This document shows positions 16,683 through 25,212 of a stretch of DNA of 64,000 nt, piece after piece. How positions within the stretch are numbered: position 1 is the stretch's first letter; each line of letters opens with the position of its first letter. Source of the stretch: Pelobacter seleniigenes DSM 18267 (lineage in GTDB: Bacteria > Desulfobacterota > Desulfuromonadia > Desulfuromonadales > Geopsychrobacteraceae); contig NZ_JOMG01000002.1 of assembly GCF_000711225.1 (NCBI RefSeq), positions 2,492,501 to 2,556,500 of the forward strand, read 5' to 3'. The translations under genes and the position numbers were made by a program. The notes under the pieces are model-generated. The model was given only the letters and a program-made list of their open reading frames with translations. It had not been told where the DNA came from and made no database searches.

Positions 16683-16967
16683 TCAGGCTCCTTGTTCCGG
16701 GGGCAGGGTTGCCAGCAAATCGTTCAATTTAGCAAGTTTCTGTTGCGTCGCAGCTGCGACTTTGTCCGCGCCGAACATCCAGGCAAGCTGCCCGAGCATC
16801 AGTCTGACATCGGCTAGTTCATTAATGACTGCCTGTTGATCTGTTTTGCCACGGCGAAAATGTTTCAACGCGGTAATGAGTTCAGCGCATTCCTCAACCA
16901 TCTGGTCATACTGGGCATCTGCACCCCACTTGGCGAGGGCGGCTTGATAAAGTTCTTCGAGCTCCAT
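16683..16967 (-). CDS. MazG-like nucleotide pyrophosphohydrolase domain protein
   Basis: Short all-helical protein of 94 residues. The pattern EECAELITALKHFRRG and, after it, INELADVRLMLGQLAWMFG reproduces the E-E-x-x-E ... E-x-x-D metal-binding motif of the MazG/dUTPase superfamily. Family members hydrolyse non-canonical NTPs. It is the first gene of a three-gene minus-strand operon with bcp and the MaoC-like gene. The ribosome site is weak. Confidence 0.75.
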   Translation of the reverse strand: MELEELYQAALAKWGADAQYDQMVEECAELITALKHFRRGKTDQQAVINELADVRLMLGQLAWMFGADKVAAATQQKLAKLNDLLATLPPEQGA

Positions 16968-17164
16968 GAAAATTCCTGCAAGATTAGGTTTACGAGGTCG
17001 CTGAGGTTCAGGCCCTAAAATCCATGCCTGAAAATCTGTCAGCGGGTTGTCTCGCCCAGCTTTGGGCGCGGAAGACTGTTTTTCGCCAGCCTTAAGCCGT
17101 TGCAGGTTAACATAAAAGGTGTAGGAAGGAGAACGGTTGACACGAGGAAAGATATGATAAAAAA

Positions 17165-17193
17165 TTGATTTATTTGGTAATATTAATTATATT
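17165..17193 (+). promoter_or_regulatory. sigma-70 promoter for the diguanylate cyclase, with inverted repeat
   Basis: TTGATT and TATATT are separated by 17 bases. An inverted repeat, TTGGTAAT (17174-17181) and ATTACCAA (17204-17211), overlaps the spacer and the predicted start region, so it may be an operator. Confidence 0.55.
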
Positions 17194-17232
17194 GTTTATA
17201 AAAATTACCAATACAGACGGCGCTGGGGGCAT

Positions 17233-18093
17233 ATGCTGCTGCTGAAAAATATTTTACCTGTTGTTGGAATGGTCCTGCTGCTGGTTTCTTTACTGGTTAT
17301 CCGCCGGCTGATTTCCCATTTGCCAGATGGAAAAATAAAAGGGCGGTGGTGCTTCCTGCAGGGGTTGGTGTGCTTGTTCCTGGTAGGGTATGGCTATTAT
17401 GCCGTCGCATTTGGTCGCACCTACGGCGGGCCGGCTGAATTGATCGTACCTGTCATCTTTTTTTTCGGGGCGGTGTTTGTGCTGCTGGTTTGCAGACTGG
17501 CTTTGGAGACGGCAAAAGATCTGAAAAGGGTTTTTGTTCTCGAACAGGAAAATACCATTGACTGTCTTACCGGGGTCAATAACCGCCGTTATCTGGAAAG
17601 GCGCCTCAAGGAGGAATTTTCCAGAGTGTCCAGGTACGGGTTTCCATTGTCGCTGGTGATGCTGGATATCGATCATTTTAAGCAGGTCAATGACCGCTGG
17701 GGGCATCATTGCGGTGATCAGGCGTTGAAGAAACTGGCGAGCCTGATGCGTGATTCCATTCGTGAAGCAGATAGTCTTTGCCGTTATGGCGGGGAAGAGT
17801 TTCTGCTGGTGCTCCCTCATACGAAAAAGGCGGACGCGATCAAAATCGCAGAGAAACTCCGCCAACAGATTGAGCACAGTGAGCTGTTCTGCTGTGACAC
17901 TGAGACCCAGGCGGTTCCGTTGCGGGTGACTGTCAGTATGGGGGTGGCTGATCACCTGCACGGCATGGATACGGTGCAGGCGCTTCTGGATCGGGCTGAT
18001 AAAGCCCTCTACCGAGCCAAGTCGGCTGGTCGGAACCGAGTTATTTGCTGGGATAATGAGAAGCGTGATTCGGGGACGCAGGGAGCACGCTAA
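17233..18093 (+). CDS. membrane-anchored GGDEF diguanylate cyclase
   Basis: Protein of 286 residues. Three hydrophobic helices (about 6-24, 39-59, 68-90) are followed by a GGDEF domain from about 105. The active-site motif is GGEEF (186-190), so the enzyme should make cyclic di-GMP. An RxxD product-inhibition site, READ (177-180), lies exactly five residues before it, so feedback control is expected. LDIDHFKQVNDRWGH carries the metal-binding aspartate. The membrane part has no recognised sensor domain. The gene stands alone behind its own promoter. Confidence 0.92.
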   Translation: MLLLKNILPVVGMVLLLVSLLVIRRLISHLPDGKIKGRWCFLQGLVCLFLVGYGYYAVAFGRTYGGPAELIVPVIFFFGAVFVLLVCRLALETAKDLKRVFVLEQENTIDCLTGVNNRRYLERRLKEEFSRVSRYGFPLSLVMLDIDHFKQVNDRWGHHCGDQALKKLASLMRDSIREADSLCRYGGEEFLLVLPHTKKADAIKIAEKLRQQIEHSELFCCDTETQAVPLRVTVSMGVADHLHGMDTVQALLDRADKALYRAKSAGRNRVICWDNEKRDSGTQGAR

Positions 18094-18201
18094 CCGCGGA
18101 TTGAAAAAATTGTCCGGGCTTGTTGTCAGCTGTCCAACCTTGTCGGCAGCAAAAAATATTCAGAATTAACGCGCCAACTCTTCAAGCCGAGGGGCGTGCG
18201 G

Positions 18202-18945
18202 TCAGTCTTTTTCAGGGGCAGGGGGGCTGGTCTGCAGGAACAGGGCGAGCTTCTCTTCGACCAGGGTCAGATGCTGCATCATAACTTCCCTGGCTCGCTC
18301 CGGATTACGATTTTCAATAGCCTCAAGAATGTTGCGGTGATGTTCCAGCAGCAGCTTGATGTAGCCTTCCTTGCTGTAAAATTCACCGAGTGCGACCATG
18401 ATCGTTGTTTGAAAGAGGGTTTGTATTGTGTTCAGCACATGAACCTGCAGCGTATTGTGGCTGGCTGCGGTAATGGTCAGGTGAAATTGAAAATCGACCT
18501 CGGGGTCCCAGCCACCGTTTTCAGCCTGTTCTTCCATAATGGTAAACAGTTGGCGCAGGCGATCCAATTCTGGTTTTTCGGCTCTCTTTGCTGCCAGGTA
18601 AGCCGACCAGGTTTCCAGGCCGATGCGGACCTCGGTCAAGGCATGCAGCATGCGTGGATCGCGCCGCTCAACCATATTGGCCAAGGGATCGGCCATGGTT
18701 GCGTCTGCCAGTGAACGGACAAAGGTTCCACCCCCCTGGCGAGATTCAAGGAAGCCCATGGCTTCCAGCACCATAATCGCTTCGCGCACCGAAGGGCGGC
18801 TGACGCCAAGCAGCGTGGCCAGTTCCCTCTCCGAGGGAATGCGCTGTCCGGGGCCCAACTCACCGCGTGAGATAAGCTCTTTAATCTGATCGACGATTTC
18901 TTCCGAGAGCTTTTTGGGGCGGATCGGTTTGAATACGGTGGTCAT
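18202..18945 (-). CDS. FadR-subfamily GntR regulator (LldR/PdhR-like)
   Basis: Transcription regulator of 247 residues. A winged helix covers about 10-75 (GQRIPSERELATLLGVSRPSVREAI in parts: GQRIPSERELA, LGVSRPSVREA). A C-terminal FCD ligand domain follows (about 100-235) with metal-binding positions in DPEVDFQFHLTI, LEHHRN and MMQHLTL. FCD members sense carboxylates such as lactate, pyruvate or fatty acyl-CoA. The ATG at 18945 has GGAGA 5 bases before it; the TTG four codons upstream is unlikely. A GGTAAGACC half-palindrome sits just upstream, and matching operators occur at the lut and dctP promoters. Confidence 0.9.
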   Translation of the reverse strand: MTTVFKPIRPKKLSEEIVDQIKELISRGELGPGQRIPSERELATLLGVSRPSVREAIMVLEAMGFLESRQGGGTFVRSLADATMADPLANMVERRDPRMLHALTEVRIGLETWSAYLAAKRAEKPELDRLRQLFTIMEEQAENGGWDPEVDFQFHLTITAASHNTLQVHVLNTIQTLFQTTIMVALGEFYSKEGYIKLLLEHHRNILEAIENRNPERAREVMMQHLTLVEEKLALFLQTSPPAPEKD

Positions 18946-18960
18946 GAAAATCTCCAAAGT

Positions 18961-18978
18961 TTTTGGTAAGACCTTTTA
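18961..18978. promoter_or_regulatory. putative GntR autoregulatory operator
   Basis: TTTTGGTAAGACCTTTTA contains the FadR/PdhR/LldR-type core GGT-NNN-ACC with A/T-rich flanks. It lies about 20 bases upstream of the regulator's start codon. The site is less symmetrical than those at lut and 58444. Confidence 0.5.
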
Positions 18979-19117
18979 GCATAAAATAGGGGTTTTAACA
19001 AGATAAGATGGAGAATTTCATTCTCTAAAAATAGGGTTTTATCGGCTAGTAGGACGGAAATGACCAAATCCACTAATTTCTTAACTGAATGGACTAGCTC
19101 AACGTCAAGTTCTTGAT

Positions 19118-19879
19118 TTAAAAAGTATCTTTGGGTTTGTTGTTGCGCTGAAAGCGCTTAAACCAGGTTTGAAAATCCTGTTCTTCGTTTTCCATTTCAA
19201 AAGCGTTGATAAGTCCCCGCGCCAGGGAGACCGCTACCGCCCGGTTGCGTAAATTAAAGGAATCTCCGTATTTATCGCTATGAAACTGTTCCTGATCTAT
19301 ACCCAGTTTGCTGTACAGGGAATTGAGTCTGCTCTGCACCCCCCGCCTGGACAGATAGCGCCGTTGGGCAATCAGATTATCGGTCAGACCGAGGGAAATA
19401 TCGAGCAGTGCCTCGTATTCGATATCGGAGAGGGCCGTCAGGGAATGGCCGGCCCGCCCTTGAACTTTGCGAACTTCGGGGGCAATCCAGCATTGTTCAT
19501 CGATCAGTACGGTGTGGATGGCTGAGGCAATCCGTTCTTTCGAGCTGGATTTGAGGATATACCCGTAGACTGTTTCCGGAGGAACGATTTTGGCCAGGGC
19601 TCGCACGTACATTTCGTCTTTGAACTGGCTCCAGAACACAATGCGTGCCGCCGGTTTTTGCTGCCAGAGTTCCCGGGCAAAGTCAATACCATTGAGTTCG
19701 GGCATCTGAATATCGCTGATGACCAGGGGCGCCTCCTGATTGAGCCCCAATTCCAGGGCGGCCTGACCGTTGTGGGCATGGGTCACGCTGACCTCTTCAT
19801 CCCAGGATGATATCAGCAGTTCAAGAAACTCAAGGTCTTTGGGGTTGTCTTCGGCGATGATGATTTTCAATGGTTTCAT
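19118..19879 (-). CDS. LuxR/NarL-type response regulator
   Basis: Receiver domain about 1-125, with the acidic pair in IIAEDNPKD and the phosphoacceptor aspartate in PLVISDIQMPELNGIDF. It is followed by a LuxR-type helix-turn-helix region about 150-200 (YEALLDISLGLTDNLIAQRR and YLSRRGVQSRLNSLYSKLGI). The 55 residues after that are unusual, as most NarL proteins end at the HTH. It pairs with the HisKA_3 kinase that starts 5 bases upstream. Targets unknown; the neighbouring thiolase-like gene is a candidate. Confidence 0.88.
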   Translation of the reverse strand: MKPLKIIIAEDNPKDLEFLELLISSWDEEVSVTHAHNGQAALELGLNQEAPLVISDIQMPELNGIDFARELWQQKPAARIVFWSQFKDEMYVRALAKIVPPETVYGYILKSSSKERIASAIHTVLIDEQCWIAPEVRKVQGRAGHSLTALSDIEYEALLDISLGLTDNLIAQRRYLSRRGVQSRLNSLYSKLGIDQEQFHSDKYGDSFNLRNRAVAVSLARGLINAFEMENEEQDFQTWFKRFQRNNKPKDTF

Positions 19880-19883
19880 GGTG

Positions 19884-21272
19884 TTATCCCTTGACGTGGT
19901 CGGTGCTGCAGGGGAGTGTCAATTCGAACCGAGTGCCACTGGAAAAGCGGGAGGCGGTCCAATTGACCTCAGCACCAATTTTTCTGGCCCGCTCCCTGAT
20001 ATTGTTCAGGCCCCGTCCTTCGTGATGAGCCGGTAACACCGGCAGGCCCCGACCATTATCTTCAACGGACAGGACCAGTACCGTATCGCGCAGTTCCAGG
20101 TCAACTTCATAGCGATTGGCCCCGGCATGCCTTAACACATTACGGATCGCTTCAATGGCGATGCGGTAAAGGGAGAGCTGTTGCAACCGGCCCAGTTGCA
20201 GATTGTTGATGCGCGGGTCGGTATGGAAATGGTAAGCGGGCAAATCGTCTGAGTCGCAATGTTGCTCCAGATGTGCTTCAATGGCTGCGCCAAGGCCGAG
20301 GATATCCAACGTCTGCGGATGCAGATTGTTCATGATTTCACGCAGGTTGGAAATAGCCCGGCCCAGATCCTGCTCCAGGTTGTCGATGCGTTCCCTGAGC
20401 TCTTTTTCGGGGAGAGTCGGCTCCAGATTCTGCAGGCCGCGCAGAATGCCGGAGAGGTCGGAAAGAGACTGGTCGTGAAGATCCATGGCGATGCGCCGAC
20501 GTTCTTCCTCCGCCCCTTCAAAAAGTTTTTCACTACCGATAACCTGGGTCAGTCGTTTGGTCATCCTGTTGATGGAGACCGCCAGGGTGTCCAGTTCGTC
20601 GCGAATGCGGTCGGGAGCAGGGGGCAGATCAAGCTTTCCATCTGCGATACGCACTGCGTTGTGGGACAGATCCTGGATGCGGTGCAGGATCCGGCGACTG
20701 AAATACGTCGAGATAAACAGCCCGAGGATAATGGCCAGGACCAGGATGGACATGGAGACCACCGCCGCCCTTTCGACCAAGTGGTCAATGTCCTGTTCCT
20801 GGGTGGAGCGCAGTTTGTTGAGATAGACCTGAGTCAGATTGGACAGCGCAGACAGTTCGGCCCTGAATTTGGCAAAGGATTCGGCAGTCTGTTCCGGTTC
20901 CGGGCTGTTGCCGGGGTTTAACTCCAGGACCAGGCTTTTCAGCAGCGAAATCTGCCCTGATTGCTTGAGCGGGCCGAACGGCTCAAGGCGATCGACTGCC
21001 GCCAGCAGGCGTTCGTAGAGGTCAGCCATAAGGGCCATATCTTCAGGCGCAGCCATCCCGGTATATTGCAGCGTCCGCATGAGGAGATGCAGCCTTCTTG
21101 CGGCCATGTCCGCTTCAGCGACGGCGACAAAGGTGGTGCCGATGGCTCTGGCTTCCGCTCTTTTGGCGGTGAGGTTCCAGTACGTGTACTGCATAAACCC
21201 CAGCACCAGAACCAAGAGAATCAGCATCGTTGCAGGAGCCAGAAGGACTTGTTGTTTAACTGTTATCCGCAT
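19884..21272 (-). CDS. NarL-type (HisKA_3) membrane sensor kinase
   Basis: Kinase of 462 residues. An N-terminal helix (about 11-32) and a second near 165-185 bracket an extracytoplasmic domain of about 130 residues, followed by a HAMP segment. The HisKA_3 phosphoacceptor motif is RRRIAMDLHDQSLSDLSG with the histidine in DLHDQ. The ATPase domain carries EAIRNVLRHAGA, SVEDNGRGLP and GRGLNNIRERAR. It is upstream of and almost touching its cognate regulator (4-base gap). The input signal cannot be read from sequence. Confidence 0.9.
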   Translation of the reverse strand: MRITVKQQVLLAPATMLILLVLVLGFMQYTYWNLTAKRAEARAIGTTFVAVAEADMAARRLHLLMRTLQYTGMAAPEDMALMADLYERLLAAVDRLEPFGPLKQSGQISLLKSLVLELNPGNSPEPEQTAESFAKFRAELSALSNLTQVYLNKLRSTQEQDIDHLVERAAVVSMSILVLAIILGLFISTYFSRRILHRIQDLSHNAVRIADGKLDLPPAPDRIRDELDTLAVSINRMTKRLTQVIGSEKLFEGAEEERRRIAMDLHDQSLSDLSGILRGLQNLEPTLPEKELRERIDNLEQDLGRAISNLREIMNNLHPQTLDILGLGAAIEAHLEQHCDSDDLPAYHFHTDPRINNLQLGRLQQLSLYRIAIEAIRNVLRHAGANRYEVDLELRDTVLVLSVEDNGRGLPVLPAHHEGRGLNNIRERARKIGAEVNWTASRFSSGTRFELTLPCSTDHVKG

Positions 21273-21324
21273 CGACGCAGATTATCATGACAGGGCTGTT
21301 TTTGCACTGTGCAGATGCGCAAAT

Positions 21325-22926
21325 TTACTCCTTTTTCCGGCGCAGATGACGCATTGCCGTATCCGCGATTTCGACCACCCCCTCAATGGTTTTACGATAG
21401 AGTCGACGAATCGGGACATCGTTGATGCTGAGCTCGCCATCGACCTGTTGCAGCTGAATTTTATCGCCGTATTTCAGGCCCTCAAGGGAAGCCGCAGTTT
21501 CCGGGGCGACGCCGATCAAAAAGCGGTAGTTCTCGCTTTCATGCTTTTTGGAAAAAACCAGCAGGGTGCGTTGGGCTTTTCCGGTGCGGAAATCGAACCG
21601 TGAGGTTTTGGCCAGTAACTTGGCCGTGCATTTATGTTCCTTCCCCAGTATCGTTTCCAGGGTGATGTCGGCCGGTTTCAGCCGGCCGAGTAGCGGTCTG
21701 CCCTCTGGCCGATAGGGTACCGCCCCACGGCTGAGAAACTGCTCCTGGGTTTCCAAGAGGATGACGACGTTATTGTTGATCGGCCCGCCGATGGAATGGG
21801 ATAGGGCTGCCTGGTAATCGCCGCTGACGAGCATTTGATGATTTTCAACGATCTGGACCATTCCGGTTGCGCCGAGGGGGTGGCCGCGGCCTTTCAGACC
21901 GCCGGTGAGGTTGGTCGGAAACAGTCCGCTCGGTCCGGTCAGTTTTTCATCGAGCAGCCCATCCAAAAGATTTTTACGGGGAACAACACCAAGGTCAACT
22001 AAGTTGATGGCACCGAAGCCGTTAAAGGGGTCGTGCATGTTGATATGGACGGGAGTATTCAGTTCGTGCAGGTTTTTAAGCCCGGCCATGCCCAGCGCCT
22101 GAGCCAAGGCAATGCGAGTCGCCGGAAAACTGGTGTAGGTCAGGCGATCCGCAATGGTCGGGATGTCGGTGCCGGAGCCAACCCCTGACACCCGGACCCG
22201 GCTCTTCTGCGAGGTCAGCAGGCAGGCCGCAATTCCGTCGGACATGGGGCAAAAATCGTAATAATGGAGAGGGTCGTAATACAGATAATTTTTCCCCCCA
22301 TCCATTTCTGCCAGATACTGCTCTGCCGGGATTTCATAGTTGAGATGAGCGTTGGGGTTTTGTGCGGCATAGTGATGGGACCGCTCGGTCCAACGCGAGG
22401 TATAGTGGCTCCATTTTTCCAGACTCAAGCCGAATTCCTGGATCAGGGACTGGGCAACCAGCGCTCCGCAGGCAGGCATGGTCAGCCCGTATTCGGCTTC
22501 TTCCCGGTCGATGACCCCGGCGACTATTTTGGTGGCTTCACGGGTTGAGACATCACTCATTTTCTGAATGCCGAGGGCCAGGACATGATCATGTTGCCCG
22601 GATGCGACTTCCATGAAAGCCGCTTCAAAAGCGCTAGCTCCCGAGGAGGATGCGGTATCGACCAGAACGGACTTTGCTCCGCTGATCCCGAGCCGGCCGC
22701 TGACCTTAGCCGCAACATTGTCGATCCCTGAAAAAGCAAACGGATTCTGGGAGCCGACCACAACACAGCCGATGCGGTCCTTGTCGATTTTGGAATTGTT
22801 CAGTAATGGCTGAAGTGCGTCGACCAGTTCGAAAAAACTCATTTTGGGACGGTGTCTACCGTTGTATTTGCCGACGGGCAGCATGAAAGAGTCTGCCAGG
22901 TAAACTGCGCGGGGTTGAAAAAACAT
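21325..22926 (-). CDS. thiolase-superfamily protein lacking the catalytic cysteines
   Basis: Protein of 533 residues. Residues 1-390 follow the SCP-x/thiolase fold, with HDPFNGFG (296-303) and GHPLGATG (346-353). At the position of the nucleophilic cysteine (C-x-S-G) the sequence reads S93-S-S-G, and the second cysteine motif (C-I-G-G-G) is S376-I-G-G-P. Both thiolase cysteines are thus replaced by serine. About 140 C-terminal residues form an extra domain I cannot name. ATG 22926 has GGAGGT upstream. It could be a degenerate thiolase, a hydrolase-like variant or a binding protein; classical thiolase activity is doubtful. Confidence 0.8.
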   Translation of the reverse strand: MFFQPRAVYLADSFMLPVGKYNGRHRPKMSFFELVDALQPLLNNSKIDKDRIGCVVVGSQNPFAFSGIDNVAAKVSGRLGISGAKSVLVDTASSSGASAFEAAFMEVASGQHDHVLALGIQKMSDVSTREATKIVAGVIDREEAEYGLTMPACGALVAQSLIQEFGLSLEKWSHYTSRWTERSHHYAAQNPNAHLNYEIPAEQYLAEMDGGKNYLYYDPLHYYDFCPMSDGIAACLLTSQKSRVRVSGVGSGTDIPTIADRLTYTSFPATRIALAQALGMAGLKNLHELNTPVHINMHDPFNGFGAINLVDLGVVPRKNLLDGLLDEKLTGPSGLFPTNLTGGLKGRGHPLGATGMVQIVENHQMLVSGDYQAALSHSIGGPINNNVVILLETQEQFLSRGAVPYRPEGRPLLGRLKPADITLETILGKEHKCTAKLLAKTSRFDFRTGKAQRTLLVFSKKHESENYRFLIGVAPETAASLEGLKYGDKIQLQQVDGELSINDVPIRRLYRKTIEGVVEIADTAMRHLRRKKE

Positions 22927-23024
22927 GAATTCTGACCTCCTGAAGGGGATGTGGCGTGGAGAATGGGCTGGGGAACGGGTCGGCATTCTGAACCGGCTTT
23001 GCTGTTCCACCGAGCTCCGGCGAA

Positions 23025-23053
23025 ATTATAACAGGCAGATGGTTGTTTTGAAA
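23025..23053 (-). promoter_or_regulatory. sigma-70 promoter for the thiolase-like gene
   Basis: On the minus strand TTTCAA and a perfect TATAAT are spaced by 17 bases. The predicted start lies about 90 bases upstream of the ATG at 22926. Confidence 0.55.
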
Positions 23054-23086
23054 GTTGGTAGAGCAAGAAGGGCAGGAGAGTAAGGC

Positions 23087-23131
23087 AAAAAAAAGCCCCA
23101 AAGACCTGGAGGGGGGGTAGGTCTTCGGGGC
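23087..23131 (-). terminator. intrinsic terminator of the response regulator-kinase operon
   Basis: On the minus strand GCCCCGAAGACCT pairs with AGGTCTTTGGGGC (one mismatch) across a C-rich loop and is followed by eight T residues. It is downstream of the kinase gene ending at 23212. Confidence 0.9.
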
Positions 23132-23133
23132 GC

Positions 23134-23153
23134 GAAACCTCCGAAGAGGTTTC
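23134..23153 (-). other. UUCG tetraloop hairpin preceding the terminator
   Basis: On the minus strand GAAACCTC-TTCG-GAGGTTTC is a perfect 8-bp stem capped by cUUCGg, an exceptionally stable RNA tetraloop. It lies immediately 5' of the terminator hairpin, giving a double-hairpin 3' end to the transcript. Confidence 0.7.
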
Positions 23154-23211
23154 TGGAAGTACTTATACTAAAATCGTTCAGAAAAGTGAACTAAAAAAAT
23201 TTAAAGTTTAT

Positions 23212-24126
23212 TTAATCGAAATTTTCGCTTTCGGTCAGCGGGAGCGTCACGCTGAAGCGGCTTCCCTGGCCAGGGGTTGAGGAAACGCTGATGGTTCCAT
23301 CGTGGGCTTCGACAATCCATTTGGCGATGGACAGACCGAGGCCTGATCCGCCGTCATTACGGTTAAGGGTTTTATCAACCCGGTAAAAGCGTTCGAAAAT
23401 AAGTTCCAATTCTTCTTGGGCGATGCCGATGCCGCTGTCGCTGATCGTTATTCTGACCTGGTCCCGATCGGTCAGTTCGATATCTATCCCGACCTTCCCC
23501 CCCGCGGGCGTATATTTGATCGCATTGGTCAGCAGGTTTAACAGGACCTGTCTCATTCGCAGGTTGTCCGCAAGAATAAAAATATCCTGGCGGGGGCAGT
23601 TCAGGTCTACGCGGATACTTTTTGCTGCAGCCAGCAATTGGGCCTGGTGGTGCAGTTCGACAATAAGCTCCGGCAGATAGATGGGCTCCATTTTTAAAGG
23701 AATCTGTCCCAGGTCGCTTTTGGAAAGCAACAGCAGGTCCTCGATCAGGTAGCTCATGCGACTGATCTCTTCAAGGTTTGATTCCAAAACCTTTCTGAGT
23801 TCTTCCTGATCCCGTCCACTGCGCAGGGCGAGCTCTGTTTCGCCGCGCAAAATGGTCAAAGGCGTCCGCAATTCATGGGTAACATCTGCCGCAAACTGTC
23901 TTGACCGGCGCAGATTGTTGGCCATTCGCTCCATCAGCGCATTATAGCTTTGGGCCAGCTCCTGGACTTCTGCAGGATCGGTACTTTCCGGAGTGAAAAA
24001 GAGGGGCTCAACTTCCGGATCGGTTTTATTCATGAGCTGAATCAGGCGATTGATGGCAGATGCCTTTGCATGTTTATATTTTCGCTGCTGGTTGTTTGAG
24101 CAGGTCAATGCGATTGTTCCTCCCAA
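23212..24126 (-). pseudogene. sensor histidine kinase missing its N-terminal sensor and membrane part
   Basis: The 304-residue frame from a TTG holds the end of a HAMP-like linker (DPAEVQELAQSYNALMERM), the HisKA motif FAADVTHELRTPLTILRGE, and a complete ATPase domain (NLLTNAIKYTP, SDSGIGI, GGSGLGLSIAKW). CusS-like kinases normally have about 430-480 residues with two membrane helices; here there is none, and only 117 bases separate it from the response regulator stop. An in-frame TGA lies six codons before the TTG. It is either a soluble kinase or, more likely, the product of a deletion of the sensor region. The catalytic core looks intact. Confidence 0.65.
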
Positions 24127-24242
24127 TAATAATATGGGTCATCTTGGGGTGGTGGCGATTGGCCGGCTGTTTGTTGCAGAGCAGGCCAATCAATTCTCAA
24201 TATTTTCTTCATCATAAATGCAGATGACCCTGGAGACCAGGG

Positions 24243-24917
24243 TCAGTCCGAATCTTTCAGGACATAGCCGACGCCCCGGACGGTATGGATCAGTTTTTTG
24301 TCGAAATCACGGTCAATTTTTTTCCGCAGATAATTGACATAGACGTCAATGATATTGGTAAAGGAATCGAAGGTGTAGTCCCAAACATGTTCAGCGATCA
24401 TGGTTCGAGTCAGAACCTGATTCGGGTTCCGCATGAAGTATTCCAGCAGGGCGTATTCCTTGGCGGTGAGGTCGATTGGCCGGTTATTGCGCCAGACATT
24501 GTGGCCAACCGGGTCCAGCCGCAGATCGGCAAAATAGAGTTCGGCCCCGCGGTCCTGTGAGCCACGGCGGATCAGGGCTCTGACCCGTGCCACCAGCTCG
24601 GCAAAGGCAAAAGGCTTGGTCAGGTAGTCATCACTGCCGATGTCCAGGCCGGATGCGATATCCTCAACGGTGTCCTTGGCGGTCAGGCACAGAATCGGGG
24701 TCGAGATGTTTTTTTCACGTAACTCCTTGATTGCACTCAGGCCGTCTTTCTTGGGTAGCATGACATCCATCAGAATAAGATCATAACTGGAGCTTTCCGC
24801 CATGGCGATACCGCTTTCGCCGTCATGGGCAACATCAACAGTAAAATCTTCTTCTTCCAGGCCCCGCTTGATAAAACTGGCGACCTTTTTTTCGTCTTCG
24901 ACAACCAGGATCCGCAT
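24243..24917 (-). CDS. OmpR/PhoB-type response regulator (CusR-like)
   Basis: Regulator of 224 residues. The receiver domain spans 1-118 (VVEDEKK acidic pair, phosphoacceptor in LILMDVMLPKKDG, lysine in YLTKPFAF). A winged-helix DNA-binding domain covers about 130-222 (LTAKEYALLEYFMRNPNQVL and HTVRGVGYVLKD). It resembles heavy-metal or envelope stress regulators of the CusR group, but no metal-resistance genes adjoin. ATG 24917 is preceded by AGGAG. Its kinase partner, encoded immediately downstream, appears truncated. Confidence 0.92.
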   Translation of the reverse strand: MRILVVEDEKKVASFIKRGLEEEDFTVDVAHDGESGIAMAESSSYDLILMDVMLPKKDGLSAIKELREKNISTPILCLTAKDTVEDIASGLDIGSDDYLTKPFAFAELVARVRALIRRGSQDRGAELYFADLRLDPVGHNVWRNNRPIDLTAKEYALLEYFMRNPNQVLTRTMIAEHVWDYTFDSFTNIIDVYVNYLRKKIDRDFDKKLIHTVRGVGYVLKDSD

Positions 24918-25212
24918 CAATGAGTCTCCTTTTGGTCAATGCCGTTGCACCTGTATCTAGTGGTGCGGAATATTAAAAACCCCGCCACCAATTTGTTGAA
25001 ATGGGTTTGGTAAAGGGTTGGTTTTAATCTGAAAAAATAATATCATGAGGTTTTACTAGCTCAGGCTCATGAAAATCAGATTAAACTTTAGCAGAGTCTA
25101 AAAAAGTGCGCAAGGGCAATGATAGATTCTTTTAATTATTTTTGTTTATGGTCAGAGTGTACAAATTTACTGATTCCTTATTGTTTTCATTGATAGATTC
25201 TGTTAATTAGTG

